From Schizophyllum amplum (Eukaryota; Basidiomycota; Agaricomycetes; Agaricales; Schizophyllaceae), in contig VDMD01000006.1 in the NCBI GenBank assembly GCA_007026445.1, forward strand, positions 248,001 to 312,000: a stretch of 64,000 nucleotides of DNA, written 5' to 3'. Below, piece after piece: positions 1 through 9,803 of this stretch. A model generated the notes under the pieces. It was not told the origin of the DNA and did not search any database. It saw only the letters and a program-made list of their open reading frames with translations. Every line of letters starts with the position of its first letter. Position 1 is the first letter of the stretch. A program made the translations under genes and the position numbers.

Positions 1-984
1 CATACAAAATGGATGTGTACAGGCCAAGCGAGTGCACTTACGGTGCTGATACGGAAATTCGCGTTGTAGCGAAGCTTGAGGTCCGACGCATTGCGCCACT
101 CCAGCTTGGACGCATCGGTGATGAGAGCTTTGCTCAACTTTGTCCTGCATGGAGGTAAGCATGGTTGTAACATCGCGGGTGGCGCACTATGTGATGCTGC
201 CAAGCGAGCGAACTTACCGGTCGATAGGCATGTGCGGTTCTTTGGATAGTACCGTGATGGGATGCGGGTAGCCGTGCTGTCGAAGTACTCAGTAGCCAGC
301 AAGAGGGAAAGACAGCCGAAGGCTCACCTCTCGCAAACTCTCGATGGCGTGATACGTGGCGCTGCCACCTCCGATGATAACAACGCCCTTCCCTGAACCT
401 TCGGTGCCGGAGCTGAGGAGCTTGGGGGCACGCTCCTTCTCGTCCTTGGTGGTCTTGCTTGGGTCGGCAGTGACGTAGATCTTGCCGTCCTTTGCCTCTG
501 CCCTGAATGAATGAATCGCAGTCGGCGCGGGCGCGTCCTCTGCATCCCAGTCAAGACGGTGAAGGGTATGATGGAGATAAACACATACCGATGTCGCCAG
601 TGCATACATTGAAGCAGGCTATCAAGAAGTGAGTTTCGGGGTTTGAAGAGTTGAGTAGGCTGACCTCCATGCCATGGGCTGACATGTGAGTTAAAACGTG
701 CATATATGCGCATATAAGACGTTGGGACGTACCAGACGACCCGACCATTGGATGTCAGAACGCCCTTCGCGAGCGGAGCACCATAGTGCGTGCAGAACAC
801 GCTTGTCGCATGCACCTTGTCGCCGAGGCGTGTGACGAGCACCTTGCCGCTCTCGAACTCGACCTCCTTCCTGCAAGCCAGTATCGATGAGCGTCCAACC
901 TCATGCGACGAGGGCTGTCACGCACATCTGGCCGTCCTTCAGGTCGGCATCGTTCAGCACTGCGATTGTCTTGGTCGTCGCCAT
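1..984 (-). CDS. Rieske/FAD pyridine nucleotide oxidoreductase, AIFM3-like (5' part, runs off the left edge)
   Basis: Exons read on the minus strand: 984-926, 870-733, 678-665, 618-589, 539-328, 276-218 and 144-42. All introns are GT-AG and phases are consistent, and the left edge falls in an intron. The product starts MATTKTIAVLNDADL. It then shows a complete Rieske [2Fe-2S] site, CTHYGAPL followed by CPWHGACFN, and continues through GDIEDAPAP to a dinucleotide-binding fold (GKGVVIIGGGSATYHAIESL). The next part (HGYPHPITVLSKEPHMPIDR, ALITDASKLEWR) is typical of the NAD(P)H-dependent reductase half of AIFM3-type proteins. The family couples a Rieske domain to an AIF-like flavoprotein, so redox transfer is inferred. 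The second Rieske motif is split across three exons, one only 14 nt long. The large element at 1017 starts 24 bp beyond the duplicated target, directly upstream of the ATG. Confidence 0.9.
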
Positions 985-1008
985 TGTTCTAACTGAGTGG
1001 AGAGGTCT

Positions 1009-1016
1009 GAGGGCGA
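1009..1016. repeat. Left target-site duplication of the 6.95-kb element
   Basis: GAGGGCGA lies immediately outside the left terminus and is repeated exactly at 7966-7973 outside the right terminus. A perfect 8-bp duplication fits hAT, P or KDZ (Zisupton-type) transposition. Confidence 0.9.
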
Positions 1017-2403
1017 CACTTCAGGGTACCCCCTAGCCTAGGCTCTTAGCTTGCTTAGATCTCACAGATATTGAGGCTAAGAGCCTGCCAGCTCCTGGCT
1101 CCAAATCGCTATTTTTTCAAACCTTCCGGCTGGCCGTCAGATTGATACTATAGACTCCTAGAGGTGTTATAAGCCTATCTGCATCATCACACGAGGCAGG
1201 GGGAGGGTCGGCAAAAAATAGCGAGCTCGCTAAATAGTGAGCTGCCAAATAAGGAGCCGGTCAGATCATAGGTTTCCAGCGGGGCTTCTGGGCAGGGGCT
1301 TGGGTCTGATAGGTACCTAGGGTGTGATATATGGCTTATAGGAAGGGTCAGGTGCACACTGGAATAGGCAGGGGGCCCGGTACGGGACCTGGCTCACGCC
1401 TCTTCTAGATGCTTTCCTGTCCTTATAAACACTGAAAGGCCATATACCAAGTATGTTCTATTATAAGGTGTGTATATAGTGACTATAGTGAGGTTTAACA
1501 CTCTCATCTCTGGTACAGTCACTTGCAGTTGTAAGGAAGATTTGATCATTTCTCAAAAACAGTCAAGGGTCACTCACTGAATCAATGAAAAGAAAGTACC
1601 ATATAGGTCTACGCATACAGCAAGCCTCTTATAGAGTAGGCTCACTATTTTGCAGGCTCACTATCTAGTGAACTCCTTAGCGAGCTCCTTATTTAGCAAG
1701 CTCCTTATTTAGCAAGCTCCTTATTTAGCGAGCTCGCTATTTAGTGAGCTCGCTATTTACCGAGCTCCTTATTTATCGAGCTCCTTATTTATCGAGCTCA
1801 CTATTTATCGAGCTCACTATTTATCGAGCTCACTATTTATCGAGCTCACTATTTATCGAGCTCACTATTTATCGAGCTCACTATTTATCGAGCTCACTAT
1901 TTAGCGAGCTCCTTATGTAGTGAGCTCACTATTGACTAAGTGCTGTATCTATTGAGCTCATTATTCAGCTGGCTTCTTACTTAGCAAGCTCACTATTTAC
2001 CTAACCCATTATCATCTGGGTATTCAATTATGTAGCTTGCTGATCTTGTAGCCCCTCTAGCTAGTGAGCTATTCATTGTATGTACAATCTGGAAGTTCAA
2101 GTATGCAATGTCAACTGTAATGTAGCCATCTTAGAGTTCGTAATGTATTTTTAAGGAATATAACAGTTTTGATAGGATTTTACCTAAAAGAAAACATTTT
2201 TTAATCTTTGGAATTGCTTAGTAAGCAACGATGGGTGTGCACGGTAATATAATGAGAGCAGGAAATTGCTACAACGTGAATTGTGACAAGACAGGGCAGT
2301 GGCCTGTCGTAGATACCAACGGTTTGTCGGGGTTCACGGGCTGCTGGGCTGGTCTGGCGATCCAAGCAGGGCTCTGAGGTGGGCCGGGGGTGGCTGGGGA
2401 CCG
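1017..2403 (+). repeat. Left terminal inverted repeat arm
   Basis: Reverse complement of 6551-7965. It contains the terminal sequence, a subterminal array of 16-bp units at about 1655-1990, and an inner part at about 2200-2403 that ends at GGGGACCG, where the two arms diverge. Confidence 0.9.
1655..1995 (+). repeat. Subterminal 16-bp tandem array (left)
   Basis: Tandem units of the form CTCACTATTTATCGAG with variants (CTCCTTATTTATCGAG, CTCGCTATTTAGTGAG). Each carries the palindrome GAGCTC. Seven exact CTCACTATTTA units stand in a row at about 1794-1905. Isolated copies also occur near 1215-1250. Arrays like this close to transposon ends often serve as transposase-binding sites; that role is inferred. 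Confidence 0.85.
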
Positions 2404-5400
2404 GCTCAGGCGCGTGCGCAGGCTGCACACGTGTTTGCCCTCGCACGACGTCATCGGCTGCTCGGGCTCGGCTCCGGCATGTGCCGCCCGCTGCCGCGCT
2501 CGTCGCCGCGGTCGTTGCGCTCGCCGCCGCATGCAGTGTCGGCGGCGCGCATCGCTCCATGGGCGGAAATGGGCGCGGTGGCTGGGGCAGGCTCATGCGC
2601 GCGCGCGAGCCCGCACGGCTCCGCTCGGCCTTGACCGGCACGTGCGAACTCGGACCCGGCTCCGTCGCGTGCCGGCTGCGCGTTGATGCGTTGCCGGCGT
2701 TGCCGCCAGCCCCGCGCTCGCCGCCACACGCGGCGTCGGCGACGCGCCGCCTCACGCTCGCAAAAAATGACGTAAAAAATCAATAAAAAGGACTTTTATA
2801 TGCTGCTACATGAGTGTAAGTGTACCCGCCTGCTGCAGCAGGCGGGTGCACAATACGGAGCGAGCGACAGCGCTCGGCGTGCGGAAAGCGGCCGCCGGCG
2901 CTCCAGCTCGTGTAGGGAGTGGGAGGGCCTCCCGCCACGAGTGCGGGAGTGTACAGCACTGGGAGGCTGTACACAGCACGCTGTGGGGGGAGGCGCGGTG
3001 GCGATCTGCTGCGCGCTCGCACCGCGCATGGCGATAGCTCGTGTATGTTGCAAGCTGTTGCACGAGAGGGCATCTCGGTAGCGCGGGGTGGGAGGGGCAG
3101 TGCGCTGGAGGCGAGGCGCGCGGGGCTTGTGACGAGAGAGGGGGAGGGGGAGGGGCGAGGCGAGGCGACGGCGAGAGGCGCGCGTCACGAGAGAGGGGAG
3201 GGGGAGGGGCGATGGCGACGGCGACGGCGCTATTTCGGTTGCCGCACATGCCACACCAGCTGGCCGTGAGAGCCGCGCTGCGCAGAGGGCGGTGAGCGTG
3301 CTTGCTGCCGGCAAGCGGCCAGTGCGTAACGCGCACTGGCCATCGGCGACAACAAGCAACGCCCTCGCGCTGCTCGCCACGCCAACCCTCCCCTCCCTCG
3401 TTGCATGACCTCCACTTCCCCGTTGTCCGGCACGCGAGCGTGTAGACGCTCGTCCTCGGGGATGTCGTCGCGCGAAGAGCGATCCGGCGTCGCGCCCACA
3501 CGCTCTCCCGCACGCTCTTCGCCCCGCTCCTCGCCGAGAGCGCTCTTTTCCGCGAGCTCATAAGCTCCAAAATGTATCCCTATGGTATTGTTAGCTCGAA
3601 GCTCACGGGCAGTGTATAGCGGACGCACCTGAGGAGGGGCGCCTCCCGCGCCGCCTCGCTCGCCAACGTTGGGCGCTTTTGAAAGCCCCGATCCGCGTGA
3701 GAGTCGGGAAAATGAAGGGGAGACGGATTCTTGAGGTGAGCATGGAGGAGCGAGGAAGCGGCCAGCAACCGCGGCCGCGACACGGTCGTGGTTGCTGGCA
3801 AAGGAGTGTTGATCGCGGATGCTCGGCGCCTCGGACCGAAGTCCGAAGGTCGCCGTCGTCGCCTTCGACGTCCTCGGGATCATGCCGAGAGGCAAGGTCG
3901 TTCACAGGCTCCTCGCGAGTCATCATTATATAGTCTGTAAAGTGGATCTACAAATTCCTGTAAGATTCTGACTCTGGGAAGGGGTCGCACTTTGAGACCC
4001 TTGTTAACGAGGCCGAATGCTCGTCAAAAGCACTTCTCGAATGTCTGTTCGAGCAGCTTTCAGAGCGTTCCGAGGCGGGAAATCATCGTGTTGCTTCAGT
4101 CGAAGTTGGAGCATGTTCTGCTCGATCCCCCCTAGACACCCATGTAGTTTATGTAGCCCATATCATCCGGAATAGTATACAAATTTGCAACGAGTACCTG
4201 TCGAACTTCTTCCAGAATATCTCACTCAACTTCGGTATATTGCAAGGTTCTAAGACCCATCCGGAGTCCCGATCGTTCGACGGTAGGTAAGATAATCACT
4301 ATCTATGGAGGTCTCATGGTAGGGGAGGGCCGCGATGCCCCACAAACGCGCCGGCATCCTCCCGAACGCGTCCAAATGAACGCGTTCGTGACGTTACCGT
4401 CACACCTCTCCTTGTCCTCGACCACGTCGCACCGTCCACCGCGACGCGCTGAGCGCGCCCCCGAAGAGCGCAAAGGAGTATTTGGGCACGGAGGCCCTTC
4501 TAGGTGCGTCCCCCCGCCCTTCTCATCACATATTATACTTACATTTTGTTCTGTTTCATGCGGCAGAGCAAGCGCGCGAGGACGCGCGTCACTTGGGGCA
4601 ACCCAGAGAAGACCAGCCGTCGTCACCTCCGCCGTAGTGAGACGCGGAGGGTTTCCTCTTAGCCGCCCTGCGCGACACGCACCCTCTCGCGCCTGCCCGC
4701 ATCTGCAACAACAGCACCAAACAAGGGCGATCGGGCCTAGCCAGCCCGTCGTCTCCTCACCACGGCTGCTCCCCATGCCCCACCCTACCCCTCGTTGACC
4801 CCCCACACGCCGCGGTAACCGAACGACCCCCTGACGCGTCAATTGCGGTCCGGGAAATCAAGAATAACGCGATGACGCGTCGCATCGCGAGCAAGCGCTA
4901 TTGCTCCTACGGCGTCAGCATCACGTGACGGTTCCCACGCCTCATGGCTGGCGGCGCGAGCGCCTCGGGGGCAACCCGGGGGCCTGTTCTGAACGTGTAG
5001 TGCACAAACTGCGTTGCTAAATACAGTAAAGCCATAAAATAGCGTGCAGAGTGCGAGTCCTTAAGCGGAATCGTGACTGGAACAGCGCGTCAGACATGGG
5101 GCGGCAGGCAGCACACTATATATAATTTAAACCATAACCCAAGATGTACAGAAGGATGCTCTAACGGTAAAGCGCTTTAAATAATATCCGTTACGTGGCT
5201 TTGACGACTGCCATCCACGGTCATGGGTTCGACTCATGCGACTGGCGCTTTTTGCGCTCTAATTTTTGCTTTGCCTCGCACCTACGACTGGGATGCCTTA
5301 CCTGACCATGTACAGACAATGATCAGTACCTAGAGCAAGGAAATGCGGATGGCGGCGCCGTTGGCGCATTGAGGGCCCTCGGCGTCGCGTGCGAGGCCCT

Positions 5401-6550
5401 TCGGGATTTGCCGAAAAGCACCAGCATGCGTCGAAACAGAAACTGGCGCGCCGTTCTTGGTTAAAATATTTCTGAACGTCCCTGATGCTCTATAGAGCAT
5501 GCCACTTTGGCAGAATCCTTCACGGTACTCGTCTTTTTGCTCAGGGTGGCCTTTGTCTTGAGCCGAGGCCCAAATTGCAGGTAAAACCGCTATACATTCG
5601 ACATCAGTGTTCTTCATTGCATATCAGACAACCAATAGTATGTAGTGATAACGCTAGCATGAACTGGGAACGTTCCGTAGGAGAGGAACGTTACACTTCG
5701 TTGGAAAACGCTGGACTTCGCCATTGTCAGCGTTATGAGGTGTGGGAAGCATCACGTGATGCTGACGCTGTAGGAGCAATAGCGCTCAGTCGCATCGCGT
5801 CGTGCACGATATCGGGTGTCGGGCGTCGAGTGAGCACACAGCCACAGCGACGCAGTCGAGGGCTACGTCCTCGACGGTCTGCTTGTCGCTCCGTGTGACC
5901 GCTTGTCGGCAGCGTGCACCGACGATCGTGCGCTGAGCATTGTTGGCGGCTCCACCCGCGACGCGCCCCGATGTGCCCACGCCGCGACGCGCGGACGCGC
6001 CGCGCTTCCAACGCACCCACGCCATAACGCGCGGACGCGCTGCGCCCACAACACGCCCCCGCCGCCACCTGCTGACGCGTCGCGCTCCCAACGCGCACTC
6101 CATCCCCCGTCCCTCCCCTTGCTTTTTTTCGCTCTTCCTCTTCTGAATAGCTACATTAAATATGGAAATTATATTGCTCTGTCTACACAGCACATGTACA
6201 GCCAGGCTGCATGCAGCAGCAAGCGCGAGTGACGCGGCGACAACGGCGACGCACCGCTGCGTTATCCGGATGCGCTCGGCACGCGCCGGAGCGAGGCCCG
6301 AGTAAGGCGAGTGTGCACGCGGCTGAGGCCGCAGTGTGCGCGAGCCGCCACCACGCGCCGCGGGCAGCCCGGGATGCTGCCGGCGAGCCAGACCAGCCCA
6401 AAGGGCAAATGAACCATCGGTATGTTTAGTAGAGGATTTACGCTGGTTATTGCAATTAATGCCATGAAAACTTCCGACATCTATTATATATCACTGCACA
6501 GCATGAGCTGCGCGGCAGCGGGCAGCGCAGGAGCAAGTGCAAGCGCGAGT
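2404..6550. other. Interior of the large element; no gene recognised
   Basis: GC-rich sequence with short open frames on both strands but no conserved domain that I recognise. It holds a perfect 24-bp palindrome at 2824-2847, a purine-rich GAGAGGGG stretch at about 3138-3215, an open frame of about 220 codons on the minus strand (3230-3895) without a recognisable domain, and a nested inverted repeat (4894-4945 and 5735-5786). Around 5138-5260 lies an AT-richer patch with weak tRNA-like A and B boxes. Confidence 0.6.
4894..5786. repeat. Nested inverted repeat inside the large element
   Basis: Arms 4894-4945 and 5735-5786 are about 90 percent identical in reverse complement. They start AGCGCTATTGCTCCTAC and share a CATCACGTGA core. 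About 790 bp of different composition lies between them. This resembles a small TIR element inserted in the larger one, but I see no flanking duplication. Confidence 0.5.
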
Positions 6551-7965
6551 CGGTCCCCAGCCACCCCCGGCCCACCTCAGAGCCCTGCTTGGATCGCCAG
6601 ACCAGCCCAGCAGCCCGTGAACCCCGACAAACCGTTGGTATCTACGACAGGCCACTGCCCTGTCTTGTCACAATTCACGTTGTAGCAATTTCCTGCTCTC
6701 ATTATATTACCGTGCACACCCATCGCTGATTACGTAAGCGACGAAATTGACCGCGCGCGGTCAATTTCGTTGCTTACTAAGCAATTCCAAAGATTAAAAA
6801 ATGTTTTCTTTTAGGTAAAATCCTATCAAAACTGTTATATTCCTTAAAAATACATTACGAACTCTAAGATGGCTACATTACAGTTGACATTGCATACTTG
6901 AACTTCCAGATTGTACATACAATGAATAGCTCACTAGCTAGAGGGGCTACAAGATCAGCAAGCTACATAATTGAATACCCAGATGATAATGGGTTAGGTA
7001 AATAGTGAGCTTGCTAAGTAAGAAGCCAGCTGAATAATGAGCTCAATAGATACAGCACTTAGTCAATAGTGAGCTCACTACATAAGGAGCTCGCTAAATA
7101 GTGAGCTCGATAAATAGTGAGCTCGATAAATAGTGAGCTCGATAAATAGTGAGCTCGATAAATAGTGAGCTCGATAAATAGTGAGCTCGATAAATAAGGA
7201 GCTCGATAAATAAGGAGCTCGGTAAATAGCGAGCTCACTAAATAGCGAGCTCGCTAAATAAGGAGCTTGCTAAATAAGGAGCTTGCTAAATAAGGAGCTC
7301 GCTAAGGAGTTCACTAGATAGTGAGCCTGCAAAATAGTGAGCCTACTCTATAAGAGGCTTGCTGTATGCGTAGACCTATATGGTACTTTCTTTTCATTGA
7401 TTCAGTGAGTGACCCTTGACTGTTTTTGAGAAATGATCAAATCTTCCTTACAACTGCAAGTGACTGTACCAGAGATGAGAGTGTTAAACCTCACTATAGT
7501 CACTATATACACACCTTATAATAGAACATACTTGGTATATGGCCTTTCAGTGTTTATAAGGACAGGAAAGCATCTAGAAGAGGCGTGAGCCAGGTCCCGT
7601 ACCGGGCCCCCTGCCTATTCCAGTGTGCACCTGACCCTTCCTATAAGCCATATATCACACCCTAGGTACCTATCAGACCCAAGCCCCTGCCCAGAAGCCC
7701 CGCTGGAAACCTATGATCTGACCGGCTCCTTATTTGGCAGCTCACTATTTAGCGAGCTCGCTATTTTTTGCCGACCCTCCCCCTGCCTCGTGTGATGATG
7801 CAGATAGGCTTATAACACCTCTAGGAGTCTATAGTATCAATCTGACGGCCAGCCGGAAGGTTTGAAAAAATAGCGATTTGGAGCCAGGAGCTGGCAGGCT
7901 CTTAGCCTCAATATCTGTGAGATCTAAGCAAGCTAAGAGCCTAGGCTAGGGGGTACCCTGAAGTG
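6551..7965 (-). repeat. Right terminal inverted repeat arm
   Basis: Reverse complement of the left arm. The 16-bp array lies at about 6985-7330 and has six consecutive TAAATAGTGAGCTCGA units, one fewer than the left arm. Positions 6726-6769 have no counterpart on the left. Confidence 0.9.
6726..6769. repeat. Arm-specific 44-bp palindromic insertion or retained hairpin
   Basis: Bases 6742-6769 form a perfect 28-bp palindrome centred on CGCGCG, and with the flanks (GTAAGCGACG and CGTTGCTTAC) the near-palindrome is about 44-50 bp. The left arm lacks it and joins across a CG dinucleotide present at both borders. Confidence 0.8.
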
Positions 7966-7973
7966 GAGGGCGA
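7966..7973. repeat. Right target-site duplication of the 6.95-kb element
   Basis: GAGGGCGA, identical to 1009-1016. Confidence 0.9.
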
Positions 7974-8251
7974 GCGGTCGTGATAGACGGAGGAGAGATG
8001 GAAAACGCATGTCGGTTTGCTATCTGCGACCTCTCAAATATGTCCCTCCTGTGCGGCTGAGAGCCGGTGACGTACGGCAGTCGCGCATGACGCCAATGTT
8101 GATGGAATCGGAACAGGCCTTGGGACTTGGAGAGAACAATGGCAACATGTCAGCCAATCACGCGCACCCATTTAGTCGACCGGTCCGGCTGTCCGTGGCG
8201 GTTGTTTGAAGTTGAACTTGCTTCACGCCACCATCATCGACTGTCGTCCTC

Positions 8252-9610
8252 ATGCACCCACATCTGCCAGCTGAGCTTACAGACCTCATAATCGATGCAG
8301 CATCGCAAGACCGAGAGTCTCTGAAAGCCTGCGCCCTCGCGCATCGTTCCTTTCTCCCTCGCTCTCAGCAGCACCTCTTCAAGGAGATCTCTCTCATCAT
8401 CCCATCCCACCTCGTGTCAACATCCGCCTCTACATCCACACGGAGACTCTTGGATATCTTCGCGCGCTCGCCCCATCTCGCAGACTGCGTGCGCATCCTG
8501 CGCATAGATGAGTGCCTCCGACCCGCTCGGCGGGTGCTTGGCCGGGTCGTGTGGGGCGAGCCGCACGGCCTCGCGCGCGAAACGGGGATCGTACAGCTGA
8601 TGCACATTTTGCCTGAGCTGGAGCACATTGCGTTGACGGGAAGGGACAAGGCGCTTCCCCCATCGATCGTCCGCGCCTTCGCTATACCCACGGTCCTTCA
8701 CGTCCTCGAACTGGTTAAGGTGACCGTCCCGGTCTCTCTGCTTCAGGAAGTACGCCTCCTGCGCGCTCTGGCGTACGCGACTGGTGCGCTGGACGGAAGA
8801 GTACGAATCATTGCCCCAACCGCCTCACGAGCGCCCCGTCCTTCAACATTTGACGGTTTACCAATCCGATCTCCCTCTCCCCCTCAACAGTCCTGGGCGT
8901 GACGAAGGATACTATCTCAACCTCAGCGCTCTACTCAGCCTCGGCGTCTCGATCTCTCAACGTATGGCCACATACCTTTGCGGCCTTCTGTACGGCTGCA
9001 AGGACACACTCAGACAACTCGACGTATGGATCATCGATGCCTGTAAGTAATGAACGCTGTTTGGATTTACTCTATTGACCACTTCACAGCCATTATGACT
9101 CTCAGAGACCTTACTTCGATGCATCGCCTGCCCTTCGCAGAGCTCGTGCAGCTGGAAGAACTCACGGTCCGCTCACCGACTGGCGTGACTGACCGATATA
9201 CGCGGGCCTTGTGGGTTTGGTTACTGCAGTCGCTTGATACACTGTGTGTCGGTGACATTGTGCACGGAATGCTCTACCGCGCGCGGAAAACGCTCAAGAT
9301 TACCATCGACATCTCCTACTACAGATCTTCCGTCCTTGATGTCGTTCATTACGCACAGCTTGACGGTCTGCTGGCGAGGATGCATCCCAAACTCCGGTCT
9401 TGTACGGTGCGTGGTAATTCAAGAGCGCAAACACGCACCTTCCCAGTGCATGAAATTCGAACGAGCCTGGAAAATTGTTTCTCGCAAGCGAAGGCGATGG
9501 GAGTTCTGCATCTCGATGTCGTGGATACAGAATCAGTGGGCGCAAACGATGTCGAGAATCCAGGATTGTGGGGCATAAATATCGTAATTGTGGTCGATAC
9601 CTACGACTGA
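8252..9610 (+). CDS. F-box domain protein
   Basis: Exons 8252-8749, 8802-9042 and 9090-9610 join in frame to a 419-residue protein. The start ATG gives MHPHLPAELTDLIIDAAS, directly the F-box-like helix pattern common in mushrooms (LPAEL..LIID, SLKACALAHRSFLPRSQQHL). The rest is leucine-rich without a clear catalytic domain, as is usual for this expanded family. F-box proteins recruit substrates to SCF ubiquitin ligases through Skp1; the substrate here is unknown. The gene begins 278 bp beyond the right end of the large element. Confidence 0.8.
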
Positions 9611-9803
9611 ACTGAGTCCTTGTTTGTTCATGTGGTTGCTTCTAAATTCTTCATCGTATATAAAGCTACAATACAATGCCAGTGCCCTTGCCCCTCCGTT
9701 ATGCTTTTACGATTCGTCCTGCTGCACAAGTTACTGGGTCCTACGATCCGACATGCTTTCCGGCAGGTAACAAGTGCCAAAGCTCTGGCCAGTTGTACAC
9801 CTA

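Larger units (their letters stand above)
1017..7965. mobile_element. Large non-autonomous DNA transposon with 1.4-kb terminal inverted repeats
   Basis: The element starts CACTTCAGGGTACCC and ends with the exact reverse complement. The left arm spans 1017-2403 and the right arm 6551-7965. They are almost identical apart from one extra 16-bp repeat unit on the left and 44 extra bases on the right, which together explain the 28-bp length difference. An 8-bp target duplication flanks the element. The interior (2404-6550) is mostly GC-rich, and I recognise no transposase or other conserved protein in any frame, so it should depend on a transposase encoded elsewhere. The near-identity of the arms points to recent movement or gene conversion. 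By duplication length it could be hAT, P or KDZ. The terminus does not closely match the usual hAT start, so the superfamily is left open. Confidence 0.9.

Noticed and set aside
2201..3933. Many overlapping open frames on both strands in the large element
   Set aside because: GC-rich sequence yields long stop-free frames by chance. None shows a domain, splice pattern or codon bias.
5138..5255. Possible tRNA or tRNA-derived SINE (A-box-like GCTCTAACGGTAAAGC, B-box-like GGGTTCGACTC, then a T run)
   Set aside because: The acceptor arms do not pair and the D and T stems have mismatches, so no cloverleaf can be drawn. It is at best a decayed relic.
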